NCBI GenBank assembly: GCA_003650445.1
Contig: QMQE01000101.1
Location: 1 to 9,103 of the forward strand
From: Acidobacteriota bacterium
Lineage (GTDB): Bacteria > Acidobacteriota > Holophagae > Thermotomaculales > Thermotomaculaceae
Direction of reading: 5' to 3'
DNA length: 9,103 nt
Position numbers and translations under genes: made by a program. Positions 1-6,099 of this stretch are shown here, in pieces. A model generated the notes under the pieces. It searched no databases, had not been told where the DNA came from, and worked only from the letters and a program-made list of their open reading frames with translations. Within the stretch, counting starts at the first letter, position 1. Each line of letters starts with the position of its first letter.

Positions 1-1755
1 AGTTCCTTCAGCTGTAATCTGCGGGGTTACCTCCAGCTTCAAGGACGCATTAATGTACTGTACCGTAACCGTGTTGTTCTGAACTGTCTGAATCGGGATG
101 CGGGCACCGCTCTCAATCTCGGCTGTCTTGTTGTTCTGGGTAACCACCTTCGGCCTGGAGAGAATTCGCCCGAGGCCATCATCTTCCATCGCTGACAGAA
201 CCATATCCAATGAGAAAGACCCCAGGACATTCCCCATATGCAGGCCAAAAGCGCTGGTCGCGCCGGTGGCCGGCAAGTTCACCGCATATCCGCCAATTGA
301 TCCGATGTCACCGGAAGTGGGGTCAAGGACGCCGCCGAATTGCATATTGTTGGGGAAATTCATCCCTGTCTGGGTACCAAGGGAAGAATCATATATGCCT
401 GTAAATCCCCACTGAATGCCCAGTTCCCGTTTGAATGTTTTTGCAACTTCTACAATCCTTGCTTCAATCAGCACCTGAGTCGTCGCCTTATCCAGGGTAT
501 TGATCAGTTCCACAATCCCAGGAATCTTATCCGGAATATCAGACACAATGATAATATTAGTTCGTTCGTCAATCATCAATTTTCCCCGCTTGGAGAGATT
601 GGCCTTGATGATTTTTTCAATATTCTTAACCTTTGCGTAAGACAAAGGCCTTGTTATGGTCTGGACCGGGACACTTAAATCCTGTTCTTCTTTGAGTTTC
701 CGCCTTTCCTGCTCTTCCTGGCGAAATTTCTCAGTCGTTGCAACCCGCAAAACGCCATTCTGCAGTTCACTGCCCAGGCCCTTATCCTTCAGAATGATTT
801 CCAATGCCTGATCCCATGGAATGTCCTTGAACCGGTAGGTGGCTGTTCCGGTGACAGACTGGTCTACGATCAGGTTCAATCCCGCAAATTCCGAGATATA
901 GCGGAGAAGGTCTTTAATATCAATGTCCTTAATGTCAATTAAGCCTATTTTCTCACCCACAAATTTCTTCCCGCCACCTTCGATGGTACGGGTGACAAAG
1001 GCATATTTCTGCTCCTTATTCCCCGATGTTCCCGCATCAGGAGGAATGGCTGTATCCTGGGCCGGTGTCAACGCCTCTCCGATGTAGAAGGCCAGGCCGT
1101 CCGGATTCTCCCGAACCTTGGCCATCACTTTCGGAAAGTCCGCATCTACAGAAATCCTCACATTGTCTCCCGCCTGCTGTACATTCAAATTCTTGAAATG
1201 TTTGAAAGCGGAAGGAATATCTTTCTTATCCGTCCTTGAAAGCAGGGCATTCCGAATCAGCAGTTCTGCATGATTTCCATCACTGGATGCCGTATAGTAT
1301 GCTTTACCCGAAGCGGAAAATTTCACGGCAAGCAGGTTGTCGTCCAGAGCCGTAACTTCCTTGAATGCCATCATGGTTTTTGCCGAGCCTGTAAAAAGAA
1401 AAGACAAATGTTGGCCTGTATTGTCCACAGACACATGTATCCCTGGTTTTTTCAGAAAAGTCAACCTATACTGGCCCTTCCCGAGTTTCTCCACATTAAA
1501 TGCCTGGATTTCCCGTGTCGAAAATTTGGGAATTTTTGCATCCACTTTGTCCACACCATTGATTTCCACCACGTACAGATGGCCTGAATCACTGACCACG
1601 GTGAACGGGAGGGGCTGGTGCTGGTCGTGGAAAACCGTAACCTTCGTGCCAAATTGGTTGTCCACATAGTTCAGCCCCTTGATGGAATAGGCAAACAGAC
1701 TGGTTCCCACCAAAGTGGACAAGAGCACAATAAAAATTCTTGCCTTGATGTTCAT
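1..1755 (-). CDS. pilQ: Type IV pilus secretin PilQ (partial, C-terminus beyond left edge)
   Basis: This gene encodes the outer-membrane secretin through which the type IV pilus passes. I translated it from ATG at 1753-1755, and it stays open for 585 codons to the window edge. Residues 1-22 form a signal peptide ending SLFA. Residues about 25-125 and 185-226 are beta-rich and AMIN-like, which in PilQ proteins bind peptidoglycan. Residues about 270-340 are the STN/N0 domain (DIKDIDIKDLLRYISEFAGL). A very charged helical linker follows (343-359), then an N1 domain (about 363-422, with IIIVSDIPDKIPGIVELI). The secretin domain begins at about 425 (QVLIEARIVEV) and carries the hallmark SRPKVVTQNNKTAEIESGA at 533-551. 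The protein breaks off at TPQITAEGT. By comparison with the family, roughly 80-90 residues, including the last pore strands, are missing. A strong AGGAGG lies 7 nt before the start and overlaps the pilP stop. It is the last pil gene seen here. The identification is firm. Confidence 0.95.
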   Translation of the reverse strand, partial: MNIKARIFIVLLSTLVGTSLFAYSIKGLNYVDNQFGTKVTVFHDQHQPLPFTVVSDSGHLYVVEINGVDKVDAKIPKFSTREIQAFNVEKLGKGQYRLTFLKKPGIHVSVDNTGQHLSFLFTGSAKTMMAFKEVTALDDNLLAVKFSASGKAYYTASSDGNHAELLIRNALLSRTDKKDIPSAFKHFKNLNVQQAGDNVRISVDADFPKVMAKVRENPDGLAFYIGEALTPAQDTAIPPDAGTSGNKEQKYAFVTRTIEGGGKKFVGEKIGLIDIKDIDIKDLLRYISEFAGLNLIVDQSVTGTATYRFKDIPWDQALEIILKDKGLGSELQNGVLRVATTEKFRQEEQERRKLKEEQDLSVPVQTITRPLSYAKVKNIEKIIKANLSKRGKLMIDERTNIIIVSDIPDKIPGIVELINTLDKATTQVLIEARIVEVAKTFKRELGIQWGFTGIYDSSLGTQTGMNFPNNMQFGGVLDPTSGDIGSIGGYAVNLPATGATSAFGLHMGNVLGSFSLDMVLSAMEDDGLGRILSRPKVVTQNNKTAEIESGARIPIQTVQNNTVTVQYINASLKLEVTPQITAEGT

Positions 1756-1766
1756 CAACTCCCCTC

Positions 1767-2243
1767 CTATTTATTTAAATACTTCGTAATATCACGGTAA
1801 GGCAGCAGCTGGGAAGGATCATCGATATCCTGTCTGAATACCACTTTCTCCACCTGCTTTCCGGTTTTCTTATCCACAGAAACCCCAATAGACAGCACCC
1901 GCCCGTCAAAAAGCTCGTCTCCTGGCTTAATCCAGTAGATCTTATTGTCACTTCCGAGGACAAGGGCTTCGTACCCTCTCTTCTTGGATTTGATCAGGCC
2001 CTGTAGAACAATCTCATTGATCGCCATTCCCTGAACACCAGGACGGCGATTCTTCTTTCCTTTCAAGCGTTCCAAGTCAAAAGGGGATACAAAAGGGTCT
2101 CTGTCAGATTTCGGACTGTACCTGTACTCCCCTTCGATAGACAGTTCGTCCACTTTTGATTTTTCGGCATTTTTCTGCTGCTGCGCCAGGCCCAATGTGC
2201 ACATAAGCAGCAGAAGAACTGCCAGAGATACTGTCTTTTTCAC
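1767..2243 (-). CDS. pilP: Type IV pilus assembly protein PilP
   Basis: PilP is the periplasmic link between the PilN/PilO inner-membrane complex and the N-domains of the secretin PilQ. The 158-residue product has an N-terminal hydrophobic export signal (residues 1-20, ending GLA before QQQ). A flexible charged stretch leads to the family hallmark Y-x-P-x-x-DRDPF (about 42-51). A small beta domain follows (about 73-140), with the pattern VLQGLIKS...ALVLGSDNKIYWIKPGDEL typical of PilP. The start is GTG at 2241-2243, whose GTGA overlaps the pilO stop by 4 bp. A strong GGGAGGTG lies 5 nt upstream, so translation is probably coupled to pilO. Canonical PilP is a lipoprotein. Here the only signal-peptide cysteine, Cys15, follows Met14 (LLLMC), a poor lipobox, so cleavage by signal peptidase I after Ala20 looks more likely. 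Confidence 0.92.
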   Translation of the reverse strand: MKKTVSLAVLLLLMCTLGLAQQQKNAEKSKVDELSIEGEYRYSPKSDRDPFVSPFDLERLKGKKNRRPGVQGMAINEIVLQGLIKSKKRGYEALVLGSDNKIYWIKPGDELFDGRVLSIGVSVDKKTGKQVEKVVFRQDIDDPSQLLPYRDITKYLNK

Positions 2244-2824
2244 TTTGCACCTCCCGCCTCTTCAGGGGTATCTGTCTTATCATTGTAGATGAAAGTGGAA
2301 ACCTGACAATTAACGGATAGTGAATACTTTGAATTTTCTGCCTTCAATTTCTTCATTTCAAGATTCTTTACGTTAAGAATCTTTGGGAAATTCGCGAGAT
2401 TGGCAAAAAAATGGCCCACGTCATTGAAACGCGCCCGCAACTTCATACCGTATGGAAGTTCCGTATACACATCAGTTGACGTTTTCTTCCCCGCCTTTAT
2501 GCTGACGATGTAAACCTGGTTATCATTCGCCATTCGGTTGAGGTTTCCGTACAATTTCCCAGCCTCCATTGTGCTTGGCATAATTTCCTTCAGCTTGGCC
2601 AACTTCTCTTTCAAATCATTGATCTGCCGGTTAAATTCATTGATTTTCGCCTGCAATGCCCGACCCTTCTGGATATCGGCTTCGACTTTTGAAATCTGCG
2701 CCCGGGTGGCATCTATCTGGCGATACCAGTCTTTAAACAACATAAAATAGCCAATGGCAGCAATCACAATCAATAACACGATCAATACTCCTGCCTGGGC
2801 CTTAGGGGATAGATTCTCCATCAT
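2240..2824 (-). CDS. pilO: Type IV pilus inner-membrane alignment protein PilO
   Basis: PilO pairs with PilN in the inner membrane and periplasm to form the alignment complex of the type IV pilus. The 194-residue product has a short cytoplasmic N-terminus and one membrane segment (about 12-30). A periplasmic coiled coil rich in Lys, Glu and Gln runs from about 34 to 81, and a C-terminal ferredoxin-like domain spans about 85-181, with MEAGKLYGNLNRMA at its start and the YGMKLRARFNDVGHFFANLANFP-type core typical of PilO. Two ATG codons stand in tandem (2822-2824 and 2819-2821). The GGAG of TAAAGGAG lies 3 nt before the first and 6 nt before the second, so the second may be the one used. It sits 8 bp after pilN, and the pilN stop lies within the ribosome-binding stretch. 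It overlaps pilP by 4 bp. Confidence 0.92.
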   Translation of the reverse strand: MMENLSPKAQAGVLIVLLIVIAAIGYFMLFKDWYRQIDATRAQISKVEADIQKGRALQAKINEFNRQINDLKEKLAKLKEIMPSTMEAGKLYGNLNRMANDNQVYIVSIKAGKKTSTDVYTELPYGMKLRARFNDVGHFFANLANFPKILNVKNLEMKKLKAENSKYSLSVNCQVSTFIYNDKTDTPEEAGGAK

Positions 2825-2832
2825 CTACTCCT

Positions 2833-3459
2833 TTATGCTCCCATCCCCGGCTTGGAGGATTGGTTAGTTGATTGATTAATAGACAAGACCATTTCAAAAT
2901 AGACAACATTTGGAATTCTGTATTTCTCATCCTTCTGCAACAAGGGATATTCAACCCCCCGGATGAGGGGAGATTGAGACAAGTCCTGGTAAAACTGGTT
3001 CGCCGCCTCAGTATTCTTGGCCCGGCCTTTGATCGTAACGCTCATTCCTTTCTGAACAATACTTTCAAACCAGACCGTATCCGGGCACCGATTATAAATT
3101 TCCTCAAGGAGTTTCATCGGCTTTGATTGACGATCCTTTAATTGAACAATGGTCTGCTCCTTGCGCTCCAGCATTTCTTTACGGGCCCGGAAGCGTTTTT
3201 CCTGCTCAATTAGTCCCTGATACGTCCTCAGCTCCTGTTTCTTTCTGCTGAGATCCCGGGATAGGGCCTCTTTTCGGCTATGCAGCATATAGCCCCAGAT
3301 ACCAACCCCCACCAGGCCCACGATGAACACAATCGCCGCCACAATCATAATCGCATTGGATTCACCTTCGATTGCCGAAAAAGAAGTCACAGCGGTGGAC
3401 TCTCTCGGAACCTTCTTGGGAGACCCCTCTCTGCCAGAAAGAAGATTAATCTGAATCAT
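2833..3459 (-). CDS. pilN: Type IV pilus inner-membrane alignment protein PilN
   Basis: PilN is a bitopic membrane protein whose cytoplasmic tail docks onto PilM and whose periplasmic part pairs with PilO. The 208-residue product begins MIQINLL. The INLL at residues 4-7 is the conserved PilM-binding motif. A linker of about 28 residues precedes one membrane segment (about 36-57). A long basic coiled coil (about 60-112) leads to a small ferredoxin-like domain (about 113-195). It ends in a Ser/Asn/Gln-rich tail with a small repeat, NQSTNQSS, before PGMGA. The ATG directly follows the pilM stop (TAA|ATG), with AAAGGAG inside the last pilM codons and 6 nt before the start. Expression is therefore probably tied to pilM, which suits a stable PilM-PilN pair. 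Confidence 0.93.
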   Translation of the reverse strand: MIQINLLSGREGSPKKVPRESTAVTSFSAIEGESNAIMIVAAIVFIVGLVGVGIWGYMLHSRKEALSRDLSRKKQELRTYQGLIEQEKRFRARKEMLERKEQTIVQLKDRQSKPMKLLEEIYNRCPDTVWFESIVQKGMSVTIKGRAKNTEAANQFYQDLSQSPLIRGVEYPLLQKDEKYRIPNVVYFEMVLSINQSTNQSSKPGMGA

Positions 3460-4521
3460 TTACATCTCCTTTCTCATCGCCAATCCGACTGCAGTGGCAG
3501 CCATAGACGAAATTTCATTGACAAACTGGGCTTCAAACATATTTTCGTTCACCTCAATTGATTTGAAGGCATTGAAAATCTCCACTTTAAAACCCACCTT
3601 GTCTGTAATTACCTGTTCAAGGCCATACACCAGTGCCGACCCCCCCGAAACGAGAATCCGGTCAATATTCGTGTATTGCGAAGTGGCCTTGAAAAACTCA
3701 AATGTCTTCAAAAATTCACCCACCATATCTTCAGAAACAGAGTTCAGGATGGGAATAACACTCTCAAATGAAACCCCTTCAACAGTACCGCCCCGTTTCA
3801 AAAGTTCCGCGTCTTCAAATGAGAGGTTCAATTCCTTCTGAATTGCATTGGTGTAATAATTCCCGCCAATGGAAAGATCACGCCAGAAAAGTGAACGGTT
3901 TCCACTCATTATATTAATGTTGGTCGTTGCCGCCCCGATATTGATAAGAGCGGTTGTCACCTCATCCGCAACACTGTAATTCAGTTCCGTCGCGTTCTGC
4001 AAGGCAAATGCCGCCACATCTACGACTCCCGGCTCTTTACCGGCCTGAACCACAACCCCTGTATATTCGCTGATAACGTCTTTCTTTGCTGCAGCCAGGA
4101 TGACCTCCATCTGCCCATCCTGGCGGTCTTCCCCGGATACAATCTCATAGTCCAGGTTAACCTCGTCGATTTCGAAGGGGATATACTGTTCCGCTTCCCA
4201 CCTGATAGATTCGTTCAACTCTTCCATAGACATTTGCGGAAGCAACATTTTCTTGATAATAACACCATTCCCGGATACTGCAACAGCAGCCTTTGCAGCC
4301 TTGACTCCTGTTTTTTCAAACAGCTTCTGGACTGCATCCGCAACCGCAAAAGAATCCATGATGGCACCATCCACAATACTCTCCGGAGGTACCGGTTCCA
4401 CACCGACATTTACCAGGCGATATCGCATCCCCTCCTTGTCAAGCTGCTTCAATTCCACTAGCTTGACAGCTGTGGAGCCAATATCCAGACCTACCAACTG
4501 TTTCTTTTTTCCAAATATCAC
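3460..4521 (-). CDS. pilM: Type IV pilus assembly actin-like ATPase PilM
   Basis: PilM is a cytoplasmic FtsA/actin-fold protein that binds ATP and the N-terminal tail of PilN, connecting the cytoplasmic pilus motor to the envelope complex. I start it at GTG 4519-4521, giving 353 residues beginning MIFGKKKQLVGLDIGS. PilM proteins usually begin this way, and AAGG lies 6 nt upstream (4528-4531). An in-frame TTG at 4534-4536 would add only five residues and has no good ribosome-binding site. The actin-fold signatures are all present: phosphate-1 loop GLDIGSTAVKL (11-21), the PilM motif EAEQYIPF (109-116), phosphate-2 NIGAATTNINI (194-204) and adenosine motif LVSGGSAL (290-297). It is the first gene of the pil block, downstream of a strong predicted promoter, and abuts pilN without a gap. 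Confidence 0.95.
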   Translation of the reverse strand: MIFGKKKQLVGLDIGSTAVKLVELKQLDKEGMRYRLVNVGVEPVPPESIVDGAIMDSFAVADAVQKLFEKTGVKAAKAAVAVSGNGVIIKKMLLPQMSMEELNESIRWEAEQYIPFEIDEVNLDYEIVSGEDRQDGQMEVILAAAKKDVISEYTGVVVQAGKEPGVVDVAAFALQNATELNYSVADEVTTALINIGAATTNINIMSGNRSLFWRDLSIGGNYYTNAIQKELNLSFEDAELLKRGGTVEGVSFESVIPILNSVSEDMVGEFLKTFEFFKATSQYTNIDRILVSGGSALVYGLEQVITDKVGFKVEIFNAFKSIEVNENMFEAQFVNEISSMAATAVGLAMRKEM

Positions 4522-4531
4522 ATTCCACCTT
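4522..4531 (-). promoter_or_regulatory. Ribosome-binding site deciding the pilM start
   Basis: Read on the minus strand this is AAGGTGGAAT directly before GTG. The AAGG is 6 nt and the AGGTGG 3 nt from that codon. It supports GTG at 4519-4521 over the in-frame TTG at 4534-4536, whose upstream sequence is A/T-only. Confidence 0.6.
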
Positions 4532-4564
4532 CCCAATTTTATTTATATAAACTTGTTAAAAAAC

Positions 4565-4593
4565 ACAATAGCTCACAAACCCCCACTTGTCAA
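4565..4593 (-). promoter_or_regulatory. Predicted sigma70-type promoter of pilMNOPQ
   Basis: On the minus strand there is a perfect -35 box TTGACA (4588-4593), a 17-bp spacer (4571-4587) and a -10 box TATTGT (4565-4570, four of six matches). Transcription would start near 4558, leaving a leader of about 37 nt before the pilM GTG. It lies in the 87-bp gap between the phosphatase gene and pilM. A/T-rich 8-bp inverted arms (4541-4548 and 4595-4602) flank it. The prediction is from sequence only. Confidence 0.65.
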
Positions 4594-4608
4594 CATATAA
4601 ATGACCGC

Positions 4609-5373
4609 TCATGGCTCCTCCCGGACCACAACCACGGTAATGTTGTCATCTCCCCCACGTTCGTTTGCTTCATGAATAAGCCTGTCAATCAATTCTTCCG
4701 GGTTCTGATGATATTCGGTGAAAATTTCTCCCAACACATCCCCTGGTACCATTGAATTCAAACCGTCACTGCAGAGCAACAGAAGGTCACCCGGCTCCAA
4801 CGGCAATTCATCTATTTCAACGGAGAGGCGATCGGCACCGCCCAATGCTTGCGTAACAACATTTTTCATCGGGTGAACCCTGGCCTGTTCTTCCGTAATC
4901 AAACCCCGTCGAACCTGCTCGGAAACCCAGGAATGGTCATTGGTTAAAAGTGACAATCTGTTCTTTCGGTACAAATAGGCCCGGCTATCCCCTACATGGG
5001 CGATTGTTGAACTGCCTTCTTCAAAAAGAGCTGCCACAATTGTCGTCCCCATACCATTCAAATGCGGATCACCGGCAACTTTTGACAGGATCGCATCATT
5101 TGCCAATTTGATTCCAACCATCAATTTGTTTGCATTGAGGGAAAAGGCAATATCATATTTATAAGGCCAGGTAATGTCTTCAGTGCCACTAACCTGCCTC
5201 AGAAAAGATGAGATTCTCTCCACAGCAAGCTCAGAAGCCACTTCACCGGCAGCATGGCCACCCATACCGTCTGCCACCACTGCAAAACTCAACTCCGGAT
5301 CTATAAGAAATGCATCCTCGTTATGATTTCGCTTCATTCCCACATCTGTTTTACCAAAAAAAGTACAAGTCAT
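4609..5373 (-). CDS. PP2C-family (PPM) Ser/Thr protein phosphatase
   Basis: This is a stand-alone metal-dependent protein phosphatase of the PrpC/Stp type, which removes phosphate from Ser/Thr in proteins, generally opposing Hanks-type kinases. The 254-residue protein is a complete catalytic domain with no membrane segment, so it is cytoplasmic. The motifs appear in order: TDVGMKRNHNED (9-20), VADGMGGHAAGE (33-44), MGTT (108-111), AHVGDSRAYLYR (125-136), LLCSDGL (199-205) and RGGDDNITVVVV (239-250). The metal-binding acids Asp20, Asp35, Asp203 and Asp243 are all present, so it should be active. The segment WPYKYDIAFSLNANKL before the third motif matches, from memory, a subgroup common in Acidobacteriota and delta-type proteobacteria. 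It starts 3 bp after the J-domain gene with AGGAAG 6 nt before ATG. The partner kinase is not in this window and the substrate is unknown. Proximity to pilM suggests, but does not prove, pilus regulation. Confidence 0.93.
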   Translation of the reverse strand: MTCTFFGKTDVGMKRNHNEDAFLIDPELSFAVVADGMGGHAAGEVASELAVERISSFLRQVSGTEDITWPYKYDIAFSLNANKLMVGIKLANDAILSKVAGDPHLNGMGTTIVAALFEEGSSTIAHVGDSRAYLYRKNRLSLLTNDHSWVSEQVRRGLITEEQARVHPMKNVVTQALGGADRLSVEIDELPLEPGDLLLLCSDGLNSMVPGDVLGEIFTEYHQNPEELIDRLIHEANERGGDDNITVVVVREEP

Positions 5374-5376
5374 AAT

Positions 5377-6039
5377 CTACTTCCTGCTGAATAACTTTGA
5401 GAAAAAACCTTTCCGGCCTTCATCATTTGATACCACTATTCCCAAACTGGCCAATCCGTCTATTGCCTCCTGGCATGTATCGTCCAGCTTCAACGCTTTT
5501 TGAAAATATTTAACCGCTCTTGTCTTCATACCGCCATTCAGGTAAATCGTGCCGATTCGAGCACGATATTCAGCCGAAAACGGGTCAAGGGTAATTGCTT
5601 TTTCAAGATGTTCCACAGCTTTACGTCGCTTTCGGGGATCGGATCCCATAACCGTTGCAAGGTAAAATAGATATTTTGCGTTATCCTTATCCAGATATAC
5701 TGCTTTCTTGAAAAACTCCTCTGCTACCTTTGCGTTAGAGAGGTTATTCAATTGATGAAGCCCATTTTTAAAAAATTGGTTAGCCTGCTCTTTCGTATCT
5801 GTCTGCTTCACATTCTCGTTGTCAGAGGCAAGTCCACGATCGTAAATAGTTCGTTTTTCAGGGTCTTTCAACACATTGAACGCAGCCGTAATTTTCTGGA
5901 ATAACTTTTCGGCTTCTGCTTTTTCCTCAGGGTCAGAGTATCTATCCGGGTGATGCTGTTTAATCAGCTTTCGAAAAGCACTCGCGATTTCGTCCTGAGA
6001 TGCATTCTTGTTGACTTGCAATAACTCATAATAATTCAC
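5377..6039 (-). CDS. J-domain protein with C-terminal TPR repeats
   Basis: This is a DnaJ-like co-chaperone or adaptor. The 220-residue product opens with a J-domain (about 2-68) containing the essential HPD triad at 30-32, which stimulates the ATPase of Hsp70 (DnaK). It lacks the Gly/Phe and zinc-finger regions of true DnaJ. Residues about 84-187 form three TPR-like helical pairs (for example AVEHLEKAITLDP at 141-153 and AVKYFQKALKLDD at 175-187), a protein-binding surface. The C-terminus ends in a short cationic amphipathic tail, KGFFSKLFSRK, that could touch the membrane. The start is GTG at 6037-6039 with GAGG 6 nt upstream. ATGs nearby are out of frame. A strong promoter precedes it, and the phosphatase gene follows after 3 bp, so the two are probably co-expressed. 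The domain calls are solid. The client is unknown. Confidence 0.88.
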   Translation of the reverse strand: MNYYELLQVNKNASQDEIASAFRKLIKQHHPDRYSDPEEKAEAEKLFQKITAAFNVLKDPEKRTIYDRGLASDNENVKQTDTKEQANQFFKNGLHQLNNLSNAKVAEEFFKKAVYLDKDNAKYLFYLATVMGSDPRKRRKAVEHLEKAITLDPFSAEYRARIGTIYLNGGMKTRAVKYFQKALKLDDTCQEAIDGLASLGIVVSNDEGRKGFFSKLFSRK

Positions 6040-6063
6040 TCATCACCTCATTTAACTAATTAC

Positions 6064-6091
6064 ATTATAGGAAATTACAGCTTGATGTAAA
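6064..6091 (-). promoter_or_regulatory. Predicted sigma70-type promoter of the J-domain/phosphatase pair
   Basis: On the minus strand there is a -35 box TTTACA (6086-6091, five of six), a 16-bp spacer (6070-6085) and a perfect -10 box TATAAT (6064-6069). The start of transcription would be near 6057, about 18 nt before the GTG of the J-domain gene. It sits in the 60-bp gap after the helical-repeat gene, where I see no terminator. It therefore probably adds to any readthrough from the RodZ-like operon. Confidence 0.65.
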
Positions 6092-6099
6092 TAGTTTTA

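Noticed and set aside
98..678. Plus-strand open frames opposite pilQ
   Set aside because: The minus-strand pilQ reading is continuous and carries clear secretin motifs. The plus-strand products have no family features.
2862..2890. Small repeat at the 3' end of pilN (NQSTNQSS in protein)
   Set aside because: Two imperfect short copies in a low-complexity tail do not make a repeat element. The tail is noted under pilN.
4534..4536. TTG as the pilM start
   Set aside because: It is possible, but it lacks a ribosome-binding site and adds five residues not typical of PilM. The GTG at 4519-4521 gives the usual M-x-FGKKK opening with a good upstream AAGG.
4253..4600. Plus-strand open frame opposite the pilM start and its promoter gap
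   Set aside because: It overlaps the PilM phosphate-1 region in antisense. Its codons in the gap are A/T-rich noncoding sequence, and it resembles no known protein.
6061..6089. Inverted TACAT/ATGTA across the promoter before the J-domain gene
   Set aside because: It has only 5-bp arms, 19 bp apart, in A/T-rich sequence. This is within chance expectation and is not strong enough to call an operator.
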